Source: Caldifarciminota bacterium | GTDB lineage: Bacteria; Hydrothermota; Hydrothermia; Hydrothermales; JAJRUZ01 | Length of the DNA: 64,000 nt | Assembly (NCBI GenBank): GCA_024277525.1 | Contig: JAJRUZ010000042.1 | Location: 124,001 to 188,000, forward strand | Direction: 5' to 3' | Shown here: positions 10,519 to 19,747 of the stretch, piece after piece | Numbering within the stretch: the first letter of the stretch is position 1 | How the letters are laid out: each line of letters opens with the position of its first letter | Program-made: the position numbers and the translations under genes | Notes under the pieces: generated by a model | What the model was told of the DNA's origin: nothing | What the model saw: only the letters and a program-made list of their open reading frames with translations | Databases searched by the model: none

Positions 10519-10608
10519 CGGAGGGGGCGGGATTCGAACCCGCGGTCCCCCTCAACGGGGGACAACGGCTTAGCAAGCCGCCGCCTTCGACCGCTCGGCC
10601 ACCCCTCC
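10519..10608 (-). tRNA. tRNA-Ser (anticodon GCT)
   Basis: GGAGGGG..CCCCTCC acceptor, loop TTGCTAA, long variable arm, T-loop TTCGAAT. Confidence 0.95.
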
Positions 10609-10656
10609 GCTTATATTATTATAAAGGATTTTCTCTGTCTTATCAAGTGAATAATT

Positions 10657-12423
10657 TTATTTATCAAAGCCGAATCCGTATTCATTATTTTCGGTTATTT
10701 TAAACCATTTCTTTTTATTTCTGCCTTTTAATTTGTATTTATCCCTGCCCCCTAAATCAAAAAATACACCGTAAGTAGGCATGTTTTTTCTCAGGGATAA
10801 AAATCTTAATTTTAAATTTGCGTCACCCAGATTTATTCCCTTTTTGATATTATATTCATCATTTCCTTCTTTATCTATAAAAATTCCCATACCGTTTGCA
10901 TTGCCTGCTCCCAGACTTAAATTCGGTGAGAAATATTTATCATTGCCCTTTTCATCCATAAAATAACCAAGTGTAAAATCATGACCCGCACCCTGTGCCA
11001 TATTTTTTTCTGCATAATAAAAATCATTGCCTTTCAGATTTAAAAGTATTCCTACACCGAAATGAGCACCTGCACCTTGCACATACCATATCCCTTTCAG
11101 GCTATCATTCCCTTCCTCATCAAACAGAATACCGACACCGTACCAGTAGGAACATCCCTGAGCAAAAACACCCGCTGAATATTTATCATTTCCTTTGTAA
11201 TCTATTAAAAGCCCTATACCTCCTGCAAGTGAGTGACCATCAATATAATCTGCTCTTTTACCGAACCCCATGCCCTGAACCAAATTTGCATTATGTTCTT
11301 TTGTCTGAGGAGAAGGAAAAATTATGTCCTTATCTTCTCCTATATACTTATCGTCACCGTATTTATCAAATAATAACCCTGACCCCAAGTGATATCCGAA
11401 TCCTTGCCCGTATTGATAAATATGATAAATATCATTGCCTTTTTTGTCAAATAATATGCCGGAACCGAAGGCACCTGCACCCTGACCGAAAACTTTTCCA
11501 TCATAAAAATCATTGCCTTCAAAATCAATAAGCATTCCTGTTCCGAATATACCTGAACCTAATCCTCCGAATTCACAATAATATTTGTCGTTTCCCTTAA
11601 AATCTATAAGAACCGAATAAGACAGAATACCTGCTCCGAAAGAAAAACTATTTGCTTTATACACATCATTTCCGGAGACATCTATTATAAGAGAAAAATA
11701 AGGAATCTTTTTTAATTTTGAGATATAGACATCGTCTCCTCCGAAATCAATCACAAGAAAAGGATTTTCAAGTAAAATTGTATCATTTTCTTTACCTCTA
11801 ATTATAATATCTCCGTAAGGCGTCTTCTCATAATATTCATTTTCAAAGTCACAATTTTTCAAAGAATCGATAATTTCATTGATTATTAGACAAAAATCCA
11901 TCGCACCTGTAAATAAATATAAATAATCAACTTTATCAATTGAACTTTCAAGGAGTTTTGAATCTTCTTCATAAAAATAACTCTTTATAAGTTTTAAAAT
12001 TGAATCCCTTTTTATTTCTTCAAAGGCATAATCGATCCATTTTTTTGTATTTTGGGTCGCTTTAATATAAAAAGATATTATCTTTGATAATCCTTTTTTA
12101 TTTATTCCTTTCCAATATTCTTTTACCGGGTTTTTTATAAGGTCTCTTCTGACATTTTTATTTATTAAAAAGCTTGCCGTTGAAAGCAGAAAATTCGGTA
12201 AGGTGTCCCTTTGAATTATTATCCCTGCGATTGTTTTTATATAATTTTCGATAACAAAAGGATTTTTTCTGAAAACATCGTAAATAAAGAGTTTTCCTTT
12301 ACCGCCTCCGTAAAAGTTCATGTATTCGTCTTTGATGTAAAAGTCTCTTTCGTCCATTTTGAAAGTTTTGAAAAGTTTCTTCCAAGGAGTTTGGATAATA
12401 AGAAAAATGATAAGGATTTTCAT
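10657..12423 (-). CDS. Exported repeat protein with about 12 tandem [IVL]L[IF]DxxGNDxY..QGxGxxxGxG units
   Basis: Short hydrophobic N-term MKILIIFLIIQTPW; about 26-aa repeats visible in the translation. Confidence 0.8.
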   Translation of the reverse strand: MKILIIFLIIQTPWKKLFKTFKMDERDFYIKDEYMNFYGGGKGKLFIYDVFRKNPFVIENYIKTIAGIIIQRDTLPNFLLSTASFLINKNVRRDLIKNPVKEYWKGINKKGLSKIISFYIKATQNTKKWIDYAFEEIKRDSILKLIKSYFYEEDSKLLESSIDKVDYLYLFTGAMDFCLIINEIIDSLKNCDFENEYYEKTPYGDIIIRGKENDTILLENPFLVIDFGGDDVYISKLKKIPYFSLIIDVSGNDVYKANSFSFGAGILSYSVLIDFKGNDKYYCEFGGLGSGIFGTGMLIDFEGNDFYDGKVFGQGAGAFGSGILFDKKGNDIYHIYQYGQGFGYHLGSGLLFDKYGDDKYIGEDKDIIFPSPQTKEHNANLVQGMGFGKRADYIDGHSLAGGIGLLIDYKGNDKYSAGVFAQGCSYWYGVGILFDEEGNDSLKGIWYVQGAGAHFGVGILLNLKGNDFYYAEKNMAQGAGHDFTLGYFMDEKGNDKYFSPNLSLGAGNANGMGIFIDKEGNDEYNIKKGINLGDANLKLRFLSLRKNMPTYGVFFDLGGRDKYKLKGRNKKKWFKITENNEYGFGFDK

Positions 12424-12523
12424 GCAATAATTTTAAGATATTAATCCCTAAACAATAAAAATAGGGTTACAATTTTAAATTAAAAACCTCTGCAGTTTAA
12501 AGCCATCCGATATTCACTTTTGT

Positions 12524-14153
12524 TTACTTTATCTTTATGATTTTTGTGTTAAGAATTTCTTTTCCTCTTTTATTTTTAATTTTTATATAATAAATACCGG
12601 GTTCCAGATAACTTACATTAACCCTATTCTCACCGTTTTTTAATTTGATTGTGCTGATTTCTCTTAAAGAAACATCGTATATCTTAATTGACATATTTTT
12701 AAGTGAAAGGTTTGTAATAATATAGAAGTGTTCATTTAATAAGTTAGGGGATATTAAAATTTTTCTGTTCTTTGGGTTAAATTTTCTTTCGGTAATAAAT
12801 GTAGTGTAGCAAATTGTTGAGATAGTGGGGGATACATCTGTCTCTGTTGAGGAAATAGATAAATGGGTAGCATTAGTTTGGGTTACTGTGAAATTAATAG
12901 GTAATTTTGAGGTATTGGTTGTTGTTATGTAAGGTGTAAAACTTGTTATATAGTTACAATTCGGAACATCTCCGGAAGAATTTGTTCGAATAAATAAATA
13001 ATCTTCACCCCATGTTACAGTATCTGTTGTAACTCCTGCAATTATTATAGAGCTATCATTTAGTTCCTTCAAATCATTTGTCCAATCCAAATCACCGATT
13101 TTATATACACGTGCCCATCGGAAATTACCCGAACTATCAACTTTTATCACCGATGCACTCCAGTTCACTGAATCTGTCTCAAAGTATGAACCTAAAAGGA
13201 TGCCGTCGTGGCTTAGAGATGCATTAAGTGCTTCATCCCATTTACCTGTGATTCCGAAGGTCTTTTGCCAAATAATATTACCTGATGTGTCAATTTTTAC
13301 AACCCACAGATCTCCCTCCGTTGTTCCCGGGAAAACAGTATTTCCCGGAAGATAATAGCTGTTTCCGTTTTCTCCTTCTATAAAATTCCATAAAGCATCG
13401 TCACTTGTATCTCCATAGGCATATTGCCATTTTATTGAACCGGTAGATGAATTTATTTTAACAACAAAGATATCGGTTCCTCCGTGTCCTGCTCCATCCG
13501 TTATACCTGAAATCACAAAATTATTGTTCTTATCTACAAAACCCCTTGCTACATTCTTCATAGGGACCGGAGGGAGCGTCATCTCCTGCAGAGCCATAAG
13601 TATTCTGCCGTACAATATTTCCGTTAAAATCCGATTTTAATACCCAGACATCTGTGAGACCTGCACCGAAAGAATTTGTTCCTCCAACAATAAGATAGCC
13701 ATCAGGAGCGACATCCACAGACCAGGCTTGTTCATCTCCTGCACCCCGAATCTTCTCTCCCACTGAATATTACCCGATGAGTCAAGTTTAACAATCCAGA
13801 AATCATAATTGCCTTCGGTTGTTGTCCATCCTGCGAAAATAAGTCCGGTGTCCGGAGTTTCTTTAATATCAACAGCCATATTGTCGGTCGTATCACCGTA
13901 AGTTTTTGCCCACCGGAGTTGTCCGTTGATATCGGTCTTTATAACAATTGCATCACCGTCGCCCTTAGCAGAAAAACCGTCAGAAAATCCTGCAGACACA
14001 ATACCTAAATCGAATGTCTGTATAACAGATTCTACTTCTTCAGCAGAGTAAGCTCCGGAAGCCCTATGGTTTTTAAAAATAAAGAATCTTGACATATTGC
14101 TTCCTTGGGGGGGGCAATCATGCATATTAGAGGAACTAAGATTTTTTTTTCAT
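12524..14153 (-). pseudogene. Secreted beta-propeller-like repeat protein with CTD, disrupted by several frameshifts
   Basis: ORFs 13637-14125, 13530-13763 and 12524-13615 carry successive pieces of one repeat pattern (YGDTxDxA..DGxxxxGxTxxxGxxDxxVxKxDSSGNIxWQKTYG); C-term CTD in the last ORF. Confidence 0.8.
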
Positions 14154-14579
14154 ATATTTAAACCTCTGTTTTGAAAACAGGAATTGAACCTGAATCCGAA
14201 TGCAATCCTATTCTTGTTATGTAGAACAGGAGAAAAATCCGGTATTAACCAACCCCTTTAGATTAAGATTCGGAATTTTGTTTTCAATTATAAAGGATTT
14301 TTTCAGAAAAATTTAAATAGATGTGAAATAGGTACAGGTTTGTTTTGATTAAAACAGGTCTTTTTTGCTTTTTTTATTAAAAAAGGCGATTTAAGCCTGA
14401 GTTTCATTTAAGAAATAAATTTTGAGATGTTAAGGAAAATTTTCCAGAATTACCTTAAGGGTATAGTTATTTTGCTAAAGCAGATATATTTTGTTTGATA
14501 AATCCGAAATTGGGTGATTCAGTGAGTTATTAATAGAATTGCATAAGGGTTTTTATTATCATTAAAATATTTTAGAAAA

Positions 14580-15716
14580 ATGAATGTTTTTTTGAAATTT
14601 CTTTTTTACCTTTTTCCTCTTTCTATCCCCATTTCCCTGACCCTGTCTTCTGCATTTGCCATCTTAATCATCATATTTCCCCTATTTTACTTCAAAAAAT
14701 TTAAAGAATTTGTAAAAAAAATAAAAGTTTTTTATATCTTATTTACCTTTTTAATCCTTTCTTTTCTTATCTCAACTTATTTTTCACCCTTCCCGATGGA
14801 AAGTTTAAAAAGGGGAAGAGATTTTTTCTTTTATTTACTTTTTCCATCTGTATTTTTTTTATCTTCAAAAATTGAAAAAAGAAAAATTCTTGACCTTTTT
14901 ATATTAGGAGGATTAATCTCTGCCTTTTATTCCTTTTATAGGTTGTTAACAGGAACCGCACTTGAAGGAAGAGCACACGGTTTTTTTCTTCAACCGATAA
15001 GATATGCAGAATTTATGCTTTTTCCGATTGCAATAAATTTTTATCTTTTATTAAACGAAAAAAGGAGCAATTTCAGGATTTTATACATTATTTCTTTTAT
15101 TATCCTCTTTACCGCCCTTGCCTTAACCGATTCAAGGGGCGGAATTTTAACTTCAATATTTTCAATATTTTTGATTTCATTTTTTAAAGATAAAAAAATA
15201 TCTTTATTTGTATTTGTTTCAGGGCTTTTAATAATTTTTATATTTTTTAAAATAAGTCCTTTTAAAATAAGAAAAGAAGGAGCAAGAAGTTCAAGTTTAG
15301 AAAAAAGATTCGAACTTCTGAAAGCATTTCCGGAATTTTTTATCAAAAGACCCTTATTCGGCTATGGAAGAATTGATATTAAAAATTTACTTTTAAATAA
15401 AGATACAGGAATTTCGGAAAAAAGTAAAGAACTTCTTATTTCCCTCATCCATTTTCATTTTGCACCCTTTCAAATGATTTTTTATCTCGGGTTAATTGGA
15501 ACAATTTTTTTATACAGTCTTTATTTTTATATTATCTTTATTCTTCTTAAATTAAGAAAAAATGACCTTCCGATATTGGGAATAAGTGTGATTATCGGTT
15601 TTCTTATAGAAGGAATATTCGGGTTAAATGTGATTATTGATCCGAATATATTTTCACTTTTCCTTATCACGGGTATCTGTGTCAATTATGAAAATAATCC
15701 TATTTTCCGGATATAA
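14580..15716 (+). CDS. O-antigen ligase/polymerase family membrane protein
   Basis: About 10 TM; ALTDSRGGILTS, RPLFGYG..LIHFHFAPFQMIFYLGLIG. Confidence 0.8.
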   Translation: MNVFLKFLFYLFPLSIPISLTLSSAFAILIIIFPLFYFKKFKEFVKKIKVFYILFTFLILSFLISTYFSPFPMESLKRGRDFFFYLLFPSVFFLSSKIEKRKILDLFILGGLISAFYSFYRLLTGTALEGRAHGFFLQPIRYAEFMLFPIAINFYLLLNEKRSNFRILYIISFIILFTALALTDSRGGILTSIFSIFLISFFKDKKISLFVFVSGLLIIFIFFKISPFKIRKEGARSSSLEKRFELLKAFPEFFIKRPLFGYGRIDIKNLLLNKDTGISEKSKELLISLIHFHFAPFQMIFYLGLIGTIFLYSLYFYIIFILLKLRKNDLPILGISVIIGFLIEGIFGLNVIIDPNIFSLFLITGICVNYENNPIFRI

Positions 15717-16737
15717 ACCTTGGGCTACTGTAAGTTATTTTTATAAATATTTAAGAAAATTAAATCAGGAAACTGTTTTTGTTTCATATGATAAAGGAAC
15801 GGATTTTTATGTTGAGTCCAGAAAGATAAGTTTAAAAAAAATTTTTAAGGAAATTTTTGAGCCTGATTTATTTATTTATGTTGAGACGGATCCGGGAGAA
15901 GGGTTCTGGATGGAGGATATTTTAGAAACAAAAGTTAAAAAAGCATGCTGGCTTATAGATAATCATTTAAATTTTAAATGGCACAAGAATCTTGCGAAAC
16001 TCTTTGACCATGTTTTTTTTGCTCAAAAGGCGGTTATCCCATGGGCTAAAAAATATGGAATTAATGCAGAATGGCTTCCCTTGGCTTGTGAGCCTGAAAT
16101 TCATAAGGAATGGAATAAAGAAAAGAAATATGATGTTGTATTCATAGGGCATCTAAACAGAGAAAGAGAAAGATTTTTTAAAAACCTTGAAGTAAATTTA
16201 AAAGGAATAAAAATAGGGGTTTTTGAAAAGATTTATCTTGAAGAAATGGCAAAGATTCAAAGCAAAGGCAAAATAGGATTTAATTTACCTGTCAGAAAGG
16301 ATATCAATATGAGGACATTTGAAGTGCCTGCATGCGGTTGCCTTTTGTTTTCTCCTCATATAAGGCATTTAAACGAAATTTTCAATGATAACGAAATAGT
16401 CATTTATAAAAACAAAAGGGAGATTTTTGAAAAAATTGAATATTATTTAAGTAATACAGGGGAATGGGAAAGAGTAAGAAAAAAGGGGATGAAAAGGGCT
16501 CGTAAAGAACATACATATTATAAAAGGGTTTTGAAATTCATGGAAAAAATAAGGGAAGAAAAAAGAGAAAAAAAGAGTTATTTTGACTTTTATTATTTAA
16601 GTTTAAAAAAACCTTTTAAAAAATACAGAAGGGCAGAGTATTTTTTGAAAATTTTGAAGACAGGACTTTTGATTAAAAATTTATATCTGGAAATGATGGA
16701 AAGAATAAGGAAAAAATCTGGGAAATTTCCTTATTGA
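15688..16737 (+). CDS. Glycosyltransferase, CgeB-like
   Basis: MKIILFSGYKPWATVSYFYKYLRK..CWLIDNHLNFKWHKNLAKLFDHVFFAQKAVIPWAKKYGINAEWLPLACEPE; start moved from 15637 to 15688. Confidence 0.7.
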   Translation: MKIILFSGYKPWATVSYFYKYLRKLNQETVFVSYDKGTDFYVESRKISLKKIFKEIFEPDLFIYVETDPGEGFWMEDILETKVKKACWLIDNHLNFKWHKNLAKLFDHVFFAQKAVIPWAKKYGINAEWLPLACEPEIHKEWNKEKKYDVVFIGHLNRERERFFKNLEVNLKGIKIGVFEKIYLEEMAKIQSKGKIGFNLPVRKDINMRTFEVPACGCLLFSPHIRHLNEIFNDNEIVIYKNKREIFEKIEYYLSNTGEWERVRKKGMKRARKEHTYYKRVLKFMEKIREEKREKKSYFDFYYLSLKKPFKKYRRAEYFLKILKTGLLIKNLYLEMMERIRKKSGKFPY

Positions 16738-17255
16738 TTCAGATAAAAAATATTCAAATACACATTTCCATAAATTCCCATTCTAATTAAATACCCTAAC
16801 TCTCCTTTTAGACCTACACCAAAATTTCCTTTAAACAAGTTACCAGAGCTGAAAATAAGGGATATTTCTGGTTTGAATTTTTCTATGTCATAATATGTAA
16901 TTTCAATTGCATTGTAAGCTTTATACAAACCTCTTATGTATGAGAGTGAAATTTTCGGGCCAATTTCCCATAATGAATTGCCATAGGAAATATTTAGTCC
17001 AAAATTTAAAATATACAAATAATTTTTAAAATATATAGGATAGACCCTTGGAACAGCAAAATTTAATCTGTTCTCATGCATTATATAAGTTTTAAAACCC
17101 ATTCCTATATTCATCTTGTTTTTTATTCTTTTATTCACATCTACGGAAATAACAACCCCTCCTCCAAGGGTATCGTTCCAGAATATTTGATAGCCGGAAG
17201 AAAAAGAAATTTTTGTCTGATTCAACAAAGCAATTAAAATAATTTTTAATACCAT
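16731..17255 (-). CDS. Putative outer-membrane beta-barrel-like protein
   Basis: Short signal-like N-term; alternating aromatic/hydrophobic strands; ends NVYLNIFYLNQ. Confidence 0.5.
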   Translation of the reverse strand: MVLKIILIALLNQTKISFSSGYQIFWNDTLGGGVVISVDVNKRIKNKMNIGMGFKTYIMHENRLNFAVPRVYPIYFKNYLYILNFGLNISYGNSLWEIGPKISLSYIRGLYKAYNAIEITYYDIEKFKPEISLIFSSGNLFKGNFGVGLKGELGYLIRMGIYGNVYLNIFYLNQ

Positions 17256-17294
17256 TCTTTTTAAATTTTAAACCATTTAATTTTATAATTCAAA

Positions 17295-18257
17295 ATGAGA
17301 ATATTTATTGATACAACGTGTCTGAATTACACATTTTCAGGGATTCAGAATTTTACAATCAATCTTATAAAAGAATTTAAAAATCTGGGAGAGGAAGTAA
17401 AGGAAATAAAAAAACCTTTTTTTAATTTTTTATTTGAAAAGGGCGATATTTATTTAGGTCCTGACGGAAGGGTTCCTTTTATTAAAAAAGTAAAAATCAT
17501 AAGCACAATCATTCATGATGTATGTTTTGAAACAAATCCTGAGACTTTTCCTGAAAAAGCGGTAAAAATTGCGAGAAAAAAAGTAAAAAAAGCCCTTTTA
17601 AAATCAGACATAATCTTTACTCCTTCAAATTTTACAAAAAAAATGATAGAGAAATTTTATGGCATAAAAAATAAAGTTTATACAATATATCCTGGAGTTA
17701 ATTTTCCTGACACGTTAAAACAGGTTGAAAACTTACCTGAAAAATTCTTTCTTTTTGTAGGGACGGTTCAGAAAAGGAAAAATTGTTTAAATCTTGTAAA
17801 GGCTTTTAAAGAACTCAATTTAAGAAACATTTGTCTTTTACTCGCAGGAGAGGAAGGATTCGGTGCAGAAGAAGTAAAAAAAGAAATAAGCAGAAATATT
17901 ATATGGTTGAAAAGGTATTTTTCACAAGAAGAAATATTTTATTTATATAAAAAAGCAATTGCCTTGGTTTTTCCAAGTTTATGTGAGGGATTCGGTCTGC
18001 CCGTTCTTGAAGCAATGGCATCCATGACTCCTGTAATTGCTTCCTCCTTGCAGGTTTTTAAAGAATATGCGAAGGATAAAATTTTTTATCTCACAGGATT
18101 TGATATTAAGGATATAAAAGAGGGTATAATTAAGTTTCTTGATGAATCCGAGGAGGAAATTAAAAAAAAGGTAAAGGAGGCAAAAAAAATTGCTGATGGG
18201 TTTTCATGGAAAAAAACCGCTTTAAATACCCTTAAAGTATGGAAGGAAACAATCTGA
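17295..18257 (+). CDS. Glycosyltransferase family 4
   Basis: FLFVGTVQKRKNCLNLVKAF; FPSLCEGFGLPVLEAMASMTPVIAS. Confidence 0.9.
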   Translation: MRIFIDTTCLNYTFSGIQNFTINLIKEFKNLGEEVKEIKKPFFNFLFEKGDIYLGPDGRVPFIKKVKIISTIIHDVCFETNPETFPEKAVKIARKKVKKALLKSDIIFTPSNFTKKMIEKFYGIKNKVYTIYPGVNFPDTLKQVENLPEKFFLFVGTVQKRKNCLNLVKAFKELNLRNICLLLAGEEGFGAEEVKKEISRNIIWLKRYFSQEEIFYLYKKAIALVFPSLCEGFGLPVLEAMASMTPVIASSLQVFKEYAKDKIFYLTGFDIKDIKEGIIKFLDESEEEIKKKVKEAKKIADGFSWKKTALNTLKVWKETI

Positions 18258-19606
18258 TTCTGAAGATAATTGAAAATCCAGAAATTCTGGATTCGGAAAG
18301 GGTGCCTTCTGTTTTTCATTATAAAAATTCTGATAAATTTTTTGATATAATAAACGAAAAAAGGGAATTCGGGGAAAGAATTTTGGTTCTCGGACATGAA
18401 GACATGGATGGTATCTCCTCACTTTACGGGATGGAAGTATTGCTTAGAAGAAAGGGAATGGATTTTGAAATTTATCTTCCCTCAAGGGAAAATGAAGCAC
18501 ATGGAATTTCGGAAGAGGTGATAAAAAAAATAAAAAATGAGGGATTTGACTTTTTAATCACCGTTGACTGCGGAATCTCAAATGAGAGGGAAATAAAACT
18601 TTTAAGAGAGTTGGGATTTGATGTATTCATTATAGATCATCATTCAGAGGGAAATTTTAAAGAGGAAAACTTAATTCATCCCTTTATCGGAAAAGGATTT
18701 CCTTTTCTATCCTCGGGTGTTCTTGTGTTTTTGATACTTATGCATGAATTAAAGGAAGAACTGTGGGAAAATGAGGATTTATTTGATTTTACTTATCTTG
18801 CGGGACTTTCTGTGCTCTCGGATAAAATGCCGCAAGCCGGTCCGAATGAGTTTGTTTTAAAAAAATCTCAAAAAATCTTTTCATACACCAGAATATATAA
18901 AATTTTCAATGAGGTGAATTTAAAGCCTCCGGGATTTAAGGAGATTTCCAAAATAATTTCAACCATACCGGCAGAAAGTGGAAGTCATTTAATTTTTGAT
19001 TTTCTCAGAGAAAAGGAGCATGAGAGTCAGAAAAAAATAATGAAAAGGATAATATCGAGATATATAGAGGAACAAGGCAAGTTTGAGGAAAGTATGTTTT
19101 ATGCGCGTAATTCTTATTATACCGAAAACAATGTTACCTTTATTGTTTCAAGGGAAATAAATCCAAGATATGCAGGATGGATAGCGTCAAGATTTTTAAA
19201 AGACAGTGGTTTTCCTGTAATTTGTATTGCTAAAAAAAACAACGAATGGGTCGGAGAGGCGAGGTCAAAGCCTCCTTTTTCAATTCTTAAAGTTCTCAGA
19301 GAGGTTTCTTTTCTTTTTAAGGATTTCGGGGGGCATCCCTTTGCGTGCGGGTTCAGCATAAAAGAAGAAAACTTACATCCATTCTTTGAGAATTTGAAAA
19401 AATTAACAGCAGAGATTAAAAACTTCATTCCTGAACCGGATATTATCATTGATGAATATGAATTTAGAGAAAAAAGGAAGGTATTAGATGAGTTATGTTT
19501 AAGGGGAATATATTTTTCGGTTGTTGTAAAGGGTAAAGAAGAGGAAAAGTTTTATTTTTCAACATCTAAGGGACTTCATGTACTATCCGAGCCACTTTCT
19601 CGTTAA
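18239..19606 (+). CDS. DHH-family phosphoesterase, RecJ-like
   Basis: GHEDMDGISS, TVDCGISN, IDHHSEG and the C-terminal FGGHPFACGFSI motif of DHHA1. Confidence 0.85.
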   Translation: MEGNNLILKIIENPEILDSERVPSVFHYKNSDKFFDIINEKREFGERILVLGHEDMDGISSLYGMEVLLRRKGMDFEIYLPSRENEAHGISEEVIKKIKNEGFDFLITVDCGISNEREIKLLRELGFDVFIIDHHSEGNFKEENLIHPFIGKGFPFLSSGVLVFLILMHELKEELWENEDLFDFTYLAGLSVLSDKMPQAGPNEFVLKKSQKIFSYTRIYKIFNEVNLKPPGFKEISKIISTIPAESGSHLIFDFLREKEHESQKKIMKRIISRYIEEQGKFEESMFYARNSYYTENNVTFIVSREINPRYAGWIASRFLKDSGFPVICIAKKNNEWVGEARSKPPFSILKVLREVSFLFKDFGGHPFACGFSIKEENLHPFFENLKKLTAEIKNFIPEPDIIIDEYEFREKRKVLDELCLRGIYFSVVVKGKEEEKFYFSTSKGLHVLSEPLSR

Positions 19607-19647
19607 TGCCTTTTATGTGTTTTGTCTAAAGTATAGAAATCGTGGCA

Positions 19648-19688
19648 GTACGATTTATCGTACATTGATACTTGCCGTAAGGATACGG
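19648..19688. repeat. Paired palindromic hairpins in a convergent intergenic region
   Basis: GTACGAT-TT-ATCGTAC (19648-19663) and CCGTA-AGGA-TACGG (19675-19688). Confidence 0.6.
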
Positions 19689-19714
19689 GTTTTACATATT
19701 GTATTTATTCCTCT

Positions 19715-19737
19715 GTAGGAGTGTTTCCTAACCACGA
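19715..19737 (+). repeat. Imperfect copy of the GTAGGAG REP-like element
   Basis: GTAGGAGTGTTTCCTAACCACGA versus GTAGGAGCGGTTTCCGAACCGCGA at 29460. Confidence 0.55.
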
Positions 19738-19747
19738 AAAAATTTCT

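Noticed and set aside
10995-11531. 178-aa plus-strand ORF
   Set aside because: Antisense to the GND repeat protein; its open frame is a by-product of the repetitive composition and has no family features.
14165-14260. Possible tRNA on minus strand (T-arm CAGG-TTCAATT-CCTG and an upstream 8-bp hairpin)
   Set aside because: No 7-bp acceptor pairing, no credible anticodon loop with T33, no valid D-arm.
15637-15687. Upstream start for the CgeB-like glycosyltransferase
   Set aside because: Extension MIRIYFHFSLSRVSVSI lies within the O-antigen ligase-like gene; MKIILFSGYKPW at 15688 is a typical glycosyltransferase N-terminus.
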